Below are positions 10,042-21,832 of a DNA stretch of 27,791 nucleotides, piece after piece. This DNA is from Lobulomyces angularis. Its lineage: Eukaryota > Chytridiomycota > Chytridiomycetes > Lobulomycetales > Lobulomycetaceae. The translations under genes and the position numbers were made by a program. Every line of letters begins with the position of its first letter. The stretch's first letter is position 1. A model generated the notes under the pieces. That model was given only the letters and a program-made list of their open reading frames with translations, searched no databases and was not told the DNA's origin. The stretch lies in assembly GCA_027604685.1 (NCBI GenBank), contig JADHYX010000283.1, forward strand, positions 1-27,791. The letters are read 5' to 3'.

Positions 10042-11254
10042 TTAAAAGTCTTCAACTTCCACTGCAGTCTTACTTACTCTTTTTTTATCTTTGATATTTG
10101 CCGCCTTTGGTGTATTCGTATTATCTTTAAACTTTTTATTTCTCCAAATGTTAAACAAACTGAACTATAAGAAAAGGTCAAAAATTTTAAAAAAGTCTGG
10201 TCATTTCAAGTTACCTCAATAGTTGTCATAAAGTAGGAAAATTGTTGAATTACCCAAGCAATATTGTAATTACTGTCATTGTCGGAGCTAAATTTTGGAT
10301 GAAAAACGTAAAACACTGTAAAAATGTTCAGTAATGCTGCAACCCATGTTATAGTTATCCACATTAAAACATTTCTTAATATGTTTTTGATTTTTTTTGA
10401 ATTGTTATTTTGCTTTTGTTTATCTGAAGCTGTTGCTGAAAAATGAAACTCATCTTCCTTTTCGTTTTCTTTAAGAGCCTTTTCTTTCTTTTCATGCTTT
10501 TTTAATGTTACTAATGATCCTACCAACATGAAGGCTAATTTTTATTTTATTATTATTTAATTTAATATCATTAAGATTGTACCTAAAACTGATTCAATTA
10601 TCGGTATCGTACCAATTTGAAGCATCCAAGCGATCGAGTCAATAGTGCCTGTTTTAAACATTGGCACCGCACAGTACGATGGCTCCTGCAAACCTTTGAT
10701 TTGCCATACATATTTGCAATATTTGAACATAAAGTCTATTGTTAGTGGTACAAAATTAAAAGCTGTAGTCAACAACAATATCATCGCCAAACTTTTACTG
10801 TACAGATTTGATACAACATGACTTTTTACTCTAGACACCAACGACTGCCTAATCTGAAAAATTCTAACAATTCATAAGAATTACAAAAAATAAAAATTCT
10901 GTCAAAGCATTGTTACCTTAGAATTGTAACTACTTGATAGAGATATATTCCCATGATATTAGTTAAATTAAATAAATTGAAGTAAAATATCATCTCCATC
11001 AAGGGGTCAGTAAATGTGTAATTATTCGTAACAAATTCAACTACAATCCAAAACAGCCAACAGACACAATGTAAAAAGTAAACTTTATCTAGTTTTGAAG
11101 GTTTGCTTTTTCTAATGGTGAGTATTGAGCAATTTAGATTATACAACGTTAAAAACAGTATAGCAATGTCAATTACAAGCATTGACACTTTATATTGAAA
11201 AGATGTGAAAATAACAGGTTCATCTACCAGTGCAGTCACACCCGATGAACTCAT
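10042..11254 (-). CDS. Seven-helix integral membrane protein (possible GPCR-like)
   Basis: Four exons (10917-11254, 10583-10848, 10215-10534, 10042-10164) splice in phase to 348 residues. Seven hydrophobic segments are visible: VSMLVIDIAILFLTLYNL, VYFLHCVCWLFWIVVEFV, the stretch around LFNLTNIMGIYLYQVVTIL, SLAMILLLTTAFNFVPLTI, the stretch around IGTIPIIESVLAFMLVG, VLMWITITWVAALLNIFTV, and IAWVIQQFSYFMTTIEFSLF. A charged Lys/Glu-rich loop of about 50 residues lies between helices 5 and 6, and the tail is basic then acidic. The N-terminus is short with no signal peptide. The seven helices and long loop between 5 and 6 fit a receptor, but no DRY-, NPxxY- or opsin-lysine motif is evident, so the GPCR idea is inference. 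A transporter-like or chytrid-specific 7TM family is equally possible. Confidence 0.78.
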
Positions 11255-11919
11255 TTTTTTTTAGTTTTTTTTTATTTTTTTTTGATATCTGGTTTCTTTT
11301 CACTAGCTTCTTTTGAGTTTTCAGTTAACCAATCAATTTAAAAAAGAAAAAAAAAAAAGTTTTTTTGTAATAACAATGTAGAATAAATTTAACACTATAT
11401 ATATTTATCTCCATAATAATTTTTATAAAACGAAATAGTTAAAATAAAAAAAAAATAAAAATTAAATAAATAAATGCTTTGGATATTTGAAGAGAAAAAA
11501 AATTATTAAAAATATAGAGTCTTACAAAAAAAATATTTGCTGTTAGAAAAAGTTCTTGTAACTTATGATTAAATTTTTGTTTCAATATGTGTAGACCAAT
11601 GTTGCAACTGGGAAATATTGTTCTATTGATGTTTTTAACAAATCATTACTAGTCCAGTTTAGAACAAGGCTGAATTCAGTAACTAAAAAAAAATTCGCGA
11701 TCCTTTGAGAATTGAATCTTGCATTGTGATGATCATACTTGTAATAAAAGAAAATCTTTTTTTAACATTCACCAAAATTGTTCAAAAAATTTTTAATATA
11801 TTGAAAAAAGGAATTTTAGAATTACAATAAAAAATTAAAAATAAAAATAAAAAATAAAAAGTTTTTTTAATAAATATAAATCTATTTTTCTACAAAAAAA
11901 AAAAAAAAAAAAAAGGTGT
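11255..11919. other. Intergenic, no gene seen
   Basis: This lies between the membrane-protein start and the exportin-7 stop. Just past that stop the plus strand has a run of 22 A (about 11893-11914), a U-rich 3' flank in the sense of the exportin gene. The moderately complex stretch 11560-11760 shows no coding potential that could be supported. Confidence 0.5.
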
Positions 11920-14900
11920 TTATTCGGTGGATAATTCTTTTGGTAAAATCAAGTTAATATTACTTTGAACAACATCTTCAAAGTAACAAATAAAAATTAA
12001 GAGGTTTTTAATAATAAGATAAATATAAATATAATTTTCATAAGAAAATATAATTGTTTTTTAAATTTTTATTCTTTTTAAATACCTCTTCTAAACTGTA
12101 CAATCTGTTGAGTAAATCGATCCCTATTTTTACTTAATAAATTAAATTCTATTCCATCCATTAAATTTTTTAAAAGCTAGCAAAAATTTTAAAAAAAAAA
12201 AAAAATTAAAAAAAACTAACAAACATTCAAAATACTTAAAAAAAAAATGATAATATATTTTTTCTTACATCCTTGCTTACTAAAACCAAAGGAAAGAATG
12301 CTCTGCTCATTGTCCACTGACTAGGATGATCCATAAAAAACAATAATTCCATTAACTTGACTAAAATTTCATTTACAAGGTTTATGTTGTTCTCAACTTG
12401 ATCTACAAGGTAATGCTGTTTTTTTAATAGTCTTTGCTTTACTATAAAACTAAATATTGATTCAATAGACATTGCTATTTGAGTTGCTATGACCTGATCG
12501 GATGAAGTAAGGCACTCTCCTGAACTTTTCAGCATATAAGAAAAAACCTGTTCATCTATGTTAGGTAAAGCTTGCATTTGCTCTGACGAAAAAACTTGGA
12601 ACAACAGAAATACGGACTATAGAAATAATTTTTTTTTTAATAACTTTTAAAAATGCAGTAACACTTACATTTGCCAATTTTGGTAAGGTCTAAATTTTAT
12701 AATATTTAAAAAAAAAAAAAAAAGAAAAATTTAAAGCTTAGAAATTCTTTATTAAAGAGTAATCTTACTTTTAAGTCACTCAACGGGATTGATATTAACA
12801 ATCTAAAATACATATTGATAACATTATCATACGCAGGATCTTGATATAAACTGAATACTCCAAAATTAACATACTTGCCAACTAGAGACCATCGTAACAT
12901 ATTACTAGAAAAATTTAACACATTTTTATTTTTTTTAAAATTCTTCTTAAAATTTACAAACAAATGCAGAGTCCTTTATATTTTTCTTCCCATATTGTTG
13001 AAGGATTAAAGTTTCTGGATTGTAAAATTGATCCTATAAGTGTACATATATAAATTTTGTACCAATTTTTTTTTTTTTTATTAAATTAAAATGTGACTTA
13101 CCAAAATCACAAATAATTTTGCTTATTTCCCTAAACAGGAGAATTCTTTTGATAAAAAGATATAAAAAATAAAATTTAAAATAAAATTTATTTTTATTAA
13201 TTGCTCACCCTCCTGGACTGGAAACCTCAAATACTATCCTTTGACTTCTGTTTTGAACAAACTCACTGAAAAATTTTAGAATTGCAATGGAAGTTGAATT
13301 GGTTTCGTTGGCTTGAATACCCTTTAGTAAAACATTGGTAAAAGGTAAAAACCAATTAAAAAACATCATATAATTTGATTTTGATTGAAAAGACGATGAA
13401 AATCCACTAAAAAATAAAAAATTTGTTTAAAATTAGCTGTACAATGATACAACTATTTACCGTAAGTCTCTAAATATCCCTTCAATTACATTTTGGGCTT
13501 TTTCAGATCGAAAAGTTTCCAAGTCGTTTATATTTAAAAGCTCATTTAAAACAACTGTCCAGGGTTCGACAAATGCCATAAACTCTAATTCCAAATTGTC
13601 GTCGTTACTTAGTAAAAGTCTACCTAAAGCAGCATAGTACTAAATAACATTGAAGTTCAATTAAAAAATAAAAAAATAAATAAGTTGCTTACCTGAAACC
13701 TAGATTTTTTATTTACTGGTTCATCTAAAAAGGGAAAATAACTTGAAGTATGGTTTACCAGCATAATTTTTGCAGTTTCTGTTTTTCTTAAAAGCTTTAC
13801 TGATGAGTATCTAATGTTTTTTAATAAAATTACTGTATTTACAACTATTTTTATATTTTGCAAGTAATTTCATACCCACTGGATATATCTGACAGTAAAC
13901 TTAAACTTCTTGAAACAATATGCTTATTAGTTGCCCAAAACTTTAAGTTGGATGCTCTTTATAATCAAAAAAAATGTTTAACAAATCATTCATTAAATTA
14001 TACAATTTTTGAACTAAGACGTTTAAAATCATAGGGAGTCCTTTTAATTGAAATGTATCTCCTAATATATCATACACCTTTGTTGATCGCAAACTTTGAT
14101 CTCCAATGTAGCTTTTTCTGAACATTTGAAAAAAATAGATAAGGGCCAAATCTAACTTTGCATCTTTACAAGCATCTCCGTGCTTTCCATAAATTCATGT
14201 TAAAAAAATAAAAATACTACATTAAAATCTAATTATCACCTGTGCCACTAAGTTTTCGTTGACGTTCATTAGTTGCAAGACACTACATACAATCTCTAAG
14301 ATATTTAGTTCAAAAAAAAATAAAATTTTGATAAAAATAATTAAAAAATTTTTAAATACCTCCATCTAAATTGTCATTATCATCACTATTAGAAGCAGGA
14401 GGTCTAGCACTAACAAAAGCCCCGATAATATAAACTAAAACAGTAAATTTTGCGCCAACAGTTTGATTCCAAATTATTAAATTTAATTGTGATGCTAAAT
14501 TGTTGAATATAGTTTTAACAAAACCGCACGTTTCTTGGTATTTAGCTCTAGATACCGAAGCTAATAGCTCCATTGTACTAATTAAATCTGATTCCTCCTC
14601 TAAAAATTCATCTATATCCAAAAAAAAAAAAAAATGTCGCTTTTAAAAAATATAAAAAGCTTAAATATCTCACCAAAATCTTCTTCAGAAGTGTCCACTA
14701 ACTCAATTCTTGATTTAATAAAAGCAATAGAAAGCTACAATGGTAATGATTAAAATTTTTTAGATATACAGATTTTTCGTATTTTGTAATTTTTACTTGT
14801 CCTGCTAAAGTTTCCAATCTATCATGGCTTGCTGGTCTCGCTTTGCCTTTACTATCACTTACTGAAAAAACCATTTTGGACCAAAAGTGTATTAAATGGC

Positions 14901-16507
14901 TGACACTGGGCAAATGCCAAAATGCAGGTTGAAAACATTTGGTACTAAAATTATAAATAAGTTCAATCCATTCGTTGTATTCTCTTTTTTCTATAAGTTC
15001 GCTAAATTGATGAACTGTTCTTATTCTTAATAAAAATTTGCAAAATTCATAAGTATTTTCTTGTTCGTCAAAGCCTTTTTCATTTTTTAAAATAGCTGAT
15101 GTGAATTGCAACATTGCCGCTAAAAATTTTGACCGTTCATCTTCATTATTAAATATGGATCGACGAGTAGATACTAATATGGCTAATGCTTCCATGAATA
15201 ATGCAGCATCGGCTGCTTGTGCTTGGTTATAGCCATCAAAAAATAGCTTAATGGTAGAAACATCACATACAATGGGTTTCCAACTTGAAGGGATCTAAAA
15301 AAAAAATTAATCGGTAATTTTTTTTGAAATATTAATTGAACAAAAAAAAAAATTAAAAAAAAATACCTGTACAGTTCCGAAATCTTCAGAAGTTTCGTCA
15401 GGGGAAGTTCCAATAAAATCAAAACTCAAACAATTTTTAATTACATTCATTACTGCCACATTCAATTTTCTACGCATATCAGCTACGATAAAATTAGTAA
15501 AATATTTAATAATTTTCGATAAAAAAATGAAATAAATAATTTAATTTGTAGATTTTTACATAAAGAGCATTGAATTCCATTATTTAGTAGTGTGTTTAAA
15601 AATGAAATTGAAGTTTCCAGTATAGTTAGCAGCTGGTTATCTCGAAAGTTTACCGCTAATTAAAAAAAAAAAAATAAGTAAAAATTTTAGTCTCATGTAT
15701 TACCTATTTTTCTATGTTTTGATATATTAGAGTATGACATTCTTTGTATATTCATTTCTGTAACCAAAGAGGAGAGTATGTTAAGCCCAATCAATTTATG
15801 ACCTTCGTGTGACTATTCCAAAAAAATTATTAAAAATAAAACGTTAAAAAAAAATGAATAAATAATATAAAAAAAAAACCTGCAAGAAATTGTTAACATC
15901 TTTTAAAACTTGCCGACATTGAGTTTGATATTCTTCATTATTATCAATCCACGAGAGTTTTGTAAAAAGACAAAAAAATTGAATTAGATTTGAAATTACT
16001 GAAAATTCTAACTGGTCTGATTTGGTAAAAAGAAAATTTAAAATAAATAATCCTATATTATTTTTTTTATAAAAAAAATAAAAAAAAAATTAGTTCTTTA
16101 AAAAAAAAAAATCTTTTAATTTCATTATACTTAGTTCTATTTTTACGTCATAAGAAAAAGTATTCCAGTGGGAGGAAAACAAGTTTTTTAAACTTAGTAA
16201 TGCAAACATTTGAGTATAAGGAGAAGTTCCGACCTCTAACAACAGTTTACATTTTAATGCAGTATCAGTTGGTCTCAAATTTGTGGTAGGGGAAGAGTTG
16301 TTTACTGTTGGTAAACTTTGCTCTGAAAAAGTAGGAAAATGCTTTGCTAACAAAATTTCTGCTTGTTTTCTTTCTGTGGCATTGCCCTGTGGGTTATAAA
16401 GTCTGAAACAGGCTAAAATTTTAGAGTTAAATTCTTTGCTAGCATTATAATATAATTTATTAAGTACCTTGTTCAATCTGAGGCAGTTGTCCTTCTAAAA
16501 TATTCAT
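11920..16507 (-). CDS. XPO7: Exportin-7 / RanBP16 family karyopherin
   Basis: Twenty-two exons join in phase from ATG 16505-16507 to TAA 11920-11922, giving 1069 residues (human XPO7 is about 1087). Exons: 16468-16507, 16131-16412, 15880-16052, 15704-15812, 15560-15655, 15367-15482, 14797-15294, 14674-14734, 14360-14611, 14240-14295, 14004-14182, 13876-13956, 13693-13810, 13461-13639, 13209-13406, 13102-13145, 12958-13033, 12769-12904, 12669-12689, 12269-12616, 12086-12176, 11920-11975. Family signatures run the full length: [13 protein letters not shown] near the N-terminus, [105 protein letters not shown] at the C-terminus. Exportin-7 is a HEAT-repeat, Ran-GTP-dependent nuclear transport receptor. 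Odd points are one 21-nt exon (12669-12689) and about 20 residues missing, relative to the animal protein, between exons 20 and 21. Confidence 0.96.
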
Positions 16508-17961
16508 AGTTAAGTACAATTACACAAGTTGAAGTATTTATTTAACTAGAATAAAAAATATTAACAATAAGTATCTACATAAATAAAGAAAATAAAAGAA
16601 AAAAAATTAGTTTGTAATTTTTTTTTTTATTTTTTTGTTTTTTAAAAAAAATCTTTTATGTATTTTAATTTTTTTTGGTCTATTGAGTAGAAAGTAAAAT
16701 AATAATTTGGATAGAAAAAAATCTAAAAAAGTTTTGTGATTTATAAATTGTTAAATGGTTATTACCTAATTACAACAAAAAAAAAAAAAAAATTTATAAC
16801 TTTTTATTTATTTATTTAATTTTTTTGTTGGATTTTTTAATTTTCATAAAAAAAAAGTTTCAAAAAAATAATAAAGTTTTTTCTTTACTTTTCATACTCT
16901 TTGTAAGTTAATAACTTTTTATAAATAAAAATATTAAATAAAGTATAAAAAAAATGCTATTTATATAAAGATCTCCATCAAAATACGTTAAGAAACACGT
17001 TCAAAAAAAATATTTGGCTACAACTTAACAACATAAGTTCTAAAAAAATTTGATTTTCCGTCATAAATTTAAAGATTTATTTGCTATGAAATTTTTGATG
17101 AATCAAGAGATTTTTTTTTTAATCTTTTTTTTTCTTGGATCTACTAAAAAATTGGATTAACTTCCTTTACACAAAAAAGTTAAAAAAAATTATTGTTGTT
17201 TAAATTAGATTAGAGGCATTGGTGATTTACAACTGCCCATATGTAATTAGGACAAAACTGTTAAAGAGCTGATAGAAACTCAGCCTGGATCTGGAGCAAG
17301 TGGATGAGCTGGTCTAAGGATGTTTGATAAGGAAAAAAAAACAGTTTAAGTTAGAAAATAAATTTTTTTAATTTTTTCCTTTTCAAATCTATTTCTCCTA
17401 CCATTAAAATTCAAAACACTTTGGTTGGTGATTCCTGCACCAATGTTCATGTGAAAACATTAAATTTATCCCTAACATCTTTGTGTTAAGATATAAAGGG
17501 TTTAAAGTATTGTTAAGACTTTTAAAAGTAAGATAATTAATCAGCTCCATAGTGAAAATGTATTCAATCAGTTCCACAGTGGTTATGATAAGCTTTTTAA
17601 AAGGTTGGTTCCAAGTTAATTTAATTCGCNNNNNNNNNNAAACAAAAAAAAAAAAAATTCATATCTTTATTCAATAAATTTATTATGCTGTTTATTATCT
17701 TTTTTTTTTTTTCATCACTTTTTTCAATTCTGTTCAAATTTTTCCTTTTTTCATAACTGTGGCTGTGCAAGAATTGAAGATCCACAAATATGTCTAAAAA
17801 TCAAAAATACAATGCCTATTAAACTCTAACTCTAAAAAAAGGTTAAATTTTGTAAAATAAAAACAATACATATATTTATAAAAAAGGATAACAATAAAAA
17901 AAAAAAAGCCAAAAAAAAAAAAATTCCATTTAAAAAAAAAAAAAATTAAAAGAAAAAAAAA
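16508..17961. other. Gene-poor stretch containing an assembly gap
   Basis: This holds the exportin-7 5' flank and the 3' flank of the P450 gene. It is mostly A/T homopolymer sequence; 17200-17625 is more complex but has no sustained reading frame on either strand and no tRNA-like structure I could support. Part of a feature could be hidden by the N gap. Confidence 0.5.
17630..17639. other. Assembly gap (10 N)
   Basis: Ten consecutive N bases are flanked on the right by an A-rich tract. The round number suggests a scaffold join of unknown true length. Confidence 0.98.
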
Positions 17962-20056
17962 CTAAACTTTATGATAGCTTAACTTAACAGGATACTTAGG
18001 ATACATAACACCTAAGCAGTCTAAATTTCTTTCTAAATTTCCAACAAGTTCAAATTCAAAGTTTGTTACTAGTACTGAAATGAGAAGTTTCACGTTTAAA
18101 CGAGCCAATCTTTGTCCCAAGCAAGGATGTCTAAAAAAAAAATGAAAAAAAAATTAATTAAATCATAAAGACTTCATAGTTTCTTTGATCTTTACCTTCC
18201 TGTTCCAAACGATGTATTTTTATATTCTTTTGTTAAAGATTTAAAGTCTAAAGTTTCCCACCGACGAGGATTAAACTCGTCTGGATTCTCAAAGGTTTCA
18301 GGATTCAAGTGATTATTCGATTGTGAAAATAAAACAAAACTACCTAAGGGTAAGTCATGTCCATCAATTTCGACTAAAAAAAAAAAAAATGTATAAATAA
18401 AAAATAAATAAAGTTTTTAATCCAAAAAAAATTTACCAGGTTTTATAACTCTTCTTATTGTGTTTCCTACTGAAGTTAGTCGTAAAGCCTGGCAGTTTTT
18501 TTTTAAAAAAAAAAAATTTTTTTTTTTGAATTTTTTACTTAAGAAAAAATTTTACCTCATTAAAAATATTATCCAAAAATTTAAAATTATTTTCCCAAAC
18601 CTAACAGAAAATAATGAAACTCATTAGAATTCAAAAAAAAAAATAAAAGTTTAAAGTACTGTAAGCGGTAATTTGGTTAAGTCTTCAGTAAGATTGATAA
18701 TTTTTTTTTCATCGCCTTCGTAAAGCTGCTCAGCAACAATGCGTTTCAGGCCATCCAATAAGTACCTGTTTAAAAATTAATTGATCAGTTTTTAAGTTGT
18801 ACTAAAAAAAGGAATTACTTTCTATTTTCCAAATGTTTATGAATGTAACAGATGGTCCAGCTAAGGGCAGCCCCAGTTGTACTTATCGAGACTCTCAGAG
18901 TAGTTGCGAGCCAAATAAATATATCATGATCCGTCATATCAGGAGATTCAATTAAAGTTTGCAGATTATCATCAAAGTGAGTCTTTTTACTTCTTCTATC
19001 CTGAATAAAAGTACTTAAGGTTCGGTGGAGTTTAAAAAAAGCATAGTACATTTTAATTTTTCCAGTCGTTGGTAAATAAGGAAATAAAGAGAAAAAACCT
19101 ACATAAATATATGATATTTTAATAAACTGGAAAAAAAAAAACAAAAATTCTTATGAAAAAAAAACTTACCACCACTATTACTTTCTATCATACTTAAATA
19201 TTTATGAATGGCTCTACTGTTTTGAATCATATCAATGCCTCCTAATGTTCTACAAGTGGCAATGAAAACCATCTAAAATTAAATAATTAAAAAAAAAAAT
19301 AAAAAATTTCGAAAAAGGTACATGTTCTAGTTCATCAAAAGGATTGATTTCACCGGCTATTTTCCACTTTCCAACAAGGTTTAGACAATCTTTTATAATA
19401 ATAGGTAATGAGGATGAAAGGTTAGCTTCTCTTAAAGCGTTGTGCAATTTTTTATTGAAATTGGTAGCATATCTCATTTCTTCCTTTTCTTGTTCTACAC
19501 TTAAGATAGTAAGATCTCTCTGACGGTTTCCTGGAATATCACCAATTAACATAACGACAGACTAAAATAAAAAAATATACATATGTTTATTAGGGAGATT
19601 AATTAATTTAAAATAAACAATTTTGATATTATAATGCTCATTTAAAAATTTTTTTTTTTTTGCTCAAACCTGATGTAAAGAAAGTTTCTGTTCTGGTGTA
19701 AAAAAAAAAACTTTTTTTGCAGATTCACTGTTGATATTAAAAATCCTGTAATGTAAAACTCTGAATTCAAAAAAGTCACCGAGTTTTTTTTTGTTTAAAC
19801 TCAAAAAGTTAAATTTGTTTCCAAAAAATTGAAAAAGGTTATTAAAAATAGGAAATTGAGAATCAACTAAAGGCCATGGTACATTATATTTAGAAGGATT
19901 CTTGAAGTTGTATAAAATTTGTTTGATGAGTGATATAATAAAAAAAAGTGATAAAAAAGTTATAAAAAAATTTTTTAAACTTAAGTTTGCTATTGAATCT
20001 TTTAAAATTGCTGAAAAAAACATTAAATGAGATTCAATATTTATTGATTCTGCCAT
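17962..20056 (-). CDS. Membrane-anchored cytochrome P450 monooxygenase
   Basis: Nine exons (19670-20056, 19322-19561, 19170-19272, 18819-19098, 18660-18765, 18556-18600, 18437-18488, 18196-18373, 17962-18130) join in phase to 519 residues, a normal microsomal P450 length. A hydrophobic anchor lies at about 26-48. The I-helix region reads SISTTGAALSW, lacking the common acidic-Thr pair and closer in style to the CYP51/CYP7-type clans. The K-helix ExxR is E387-A-L-R390, split by an intron after the Glu. FNPRRW supplies the PERF-type motif. The haem loop is FGTGRHPCLG with ligand Cys467, split by an intron just before the His. All core P450 residues are present, so it should be active. The substrate is unknown; HPC and the I-helix hint at a sterol/lipid-type clan but this is weak. 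It is an endoplasmic reticulum protein by its anchor. Confidence 0.95.
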
Positions 20057-20744
20057 TTTTTAGATTATTATAAAAATATGTGATATGTATTTAAAACTTT
20101 TGAAGTTTGATCTATTTATAGTTTGAAAAAACCGTGGTGCAATTATTCCCATGGTTGAAAAATTAAAAAATGGTTTTAAGCGGAAAAAAATAATACCACT
20201 TTAAGGTGAAGGACTTCTTTTTGTGAAAGGTTAACTTTGGAAGTGTTTAATGGTTGGAGAGTATTTGAACAGTATGTTGCAGAAATGTACACTTTATTTG
20301 TGTTGTTGTGATTGCACAGATAATCAGTAAGCAGATATTTGTTCTACTTTACAGCAAAATCTGCGAAAAAAATTATTTATAAAACAGGATTTAGTATTAC
20401 AGCTACAATTATGTATTATGCGATATATGAAGGGTTAAGAGTTCTTAAAATGGGTTTTTAAAGATGATATACAAGTTTTACAAGTTAAATATGCAAATCT
20501 TTAGCAACAACTTTAAAACTCTGGATGCCAATTAATAAGTTTAAATTTAGATAGTTGATAAGTTCAAAAAGACTATGTTGACCATCATTAAAAATTTCAT
20601 ACTTCAAGTACATATTTGTGATTGCAAATAAAAAAAAAAAGAAAAATGTAAAAAATTAAATGTTAGATAAACAAATATTTTACTATAAATATATATTATA
20701 AAAAATTCTTTTTAAAATAAGAAATTAAAAATTAATATTAACTA
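20057..20744. other. Intergenic, no gene seen
   Basis: This is the 5' flank of the P450 gene. It is less homopolymeric than most spacers here but contains no reading frame of useful length and no recognisable repeat. Confidence 0.45.
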
Positions 20745-21053
20745 TCAAATTAATTTCAAGTGTTGCTTAAATTCTTTCAACCCCAACTTTAGTTGGATGC
20801 CATAATTTCCATCTTTACAAATAGGCTTCCAAATCCAGTTGAAACATCCAGCTTGTGTTCTTCTAGCTGCCATAACTTTAATCGTATATGATCTTCTTTT
20901 AATCGGATTTTGTATTCTCCTAACTGCTTTATAGAGACAGTAGAAACCAGAATATGGATACTCAAGAAAATTTAATCTGCTTATTGCTACACCATCAAAA
21001 AATTGAATAGGATTTCCTTTCAATTTAACTTTAGTTAATGATTCAAGTAGTTT
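20745..21053 (-). pseudogene. Orphan reading frame without a start codon
   Basis: A stop-free frame of 102 codons ends at TGA 20745-20747 and is bounded upstream by TGA at 21054-21056. It has no suitable initiating ATG near its 5' end. The composition looks protein-like rather than random: LNFLEYPYSGFYCLYKAVRR, then RRSYTIKVMAARRTQAGCF and NWIWKP. It could be the last exon of a gene whose upstream exons I could not find, or the remains of a decayed gene. No family was recognised. The next upstream 700 bases show no partner exon. Confidence 0.3.
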
Positions 21054-21430
21054 TCAATTCTTGCAATTCCTTACAACTGCAATTAAATTGGGATAATGAA
21101 TCAGGTAAGTTTTCAATTTTAGTAATTCGATCCCACCACAATTAAATTGAGTTAATCAAGTTGGGTCTTTAAAATTCAGTTTTTTTTAAAACCATTATTT
21201 TCTTTTTCACTGTCTATGCAAGCTGGTAAAATAAGAGTACTGCACATATTAAACTTGCAAAGCATAGAGTGCTGGAGTTAAGGATGATTGTGGTCTAGTG
21301 ATTAAAGAGTTATGGTATAAATAGATGAATAGAAGTAGTTATTGTTTAAATAAAGTAAAAACAGAGTATAAATATAGTACTAAAAAAAAATGTTTACAGA
21401 CTAATAGTCAGCTTGCTGATTTTTGGACCT

Positions 21431-21543
21431 ATTTCCAGTTCATTTCCAAAAATCAATTTCTAATTCATTCCATAAATTAATTTCTATTTCATTTCCACAT
21501 ATTAGTTTCTAATTCATTTCTATAGTTAATTTCTAATCAATGT
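21431..21543. repeat. Degenerate 24-26-bp tandem repeat
   Basis: About four and a half units start at about 21431, 21457, 21481, 21506 and 21530. They follow the pattern TTTCTAATTCATTTCCATA plus a short variable tail. The array ends about 290 bases before the dioxygenase start, in its upstream region, so it could affect that promoter; this is inference. Confidence 0.75.
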
Positions 21544-21832
21544 CTTAAATATGAAATCAAAACATGGCAAATGCTGAAATAACGCAATTTTTGATAAATT
21601 TTTTTTTTTTCAGAGCTTTTTGCGGCTTAAATATACACAATCAGATTTCAGTAAATTTCACAATTTGTATGCAAAAAGATCCACAAATCACGAAATTTAA
21701 CAACACCAAAACAACTCTTATTACTAATGCCAGATTCCTATTTAAGCCTACTGCAATCTCCCTGGTCTAACTTTTTACATTTTCAAAGTCACATTCTTTA
21801 CTTAATTCATCATTATAAAAAAATATTCCTAA

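Noticed and set aside
21270..21330. tRNA-like A-box (TGGTCTAGTGATTA resembles the start of tRNA-Glu)
   Set aside because: No matching B-box, anticodon arm or acceptor pairing downstream; at most a very old tRNA-derived remnant.
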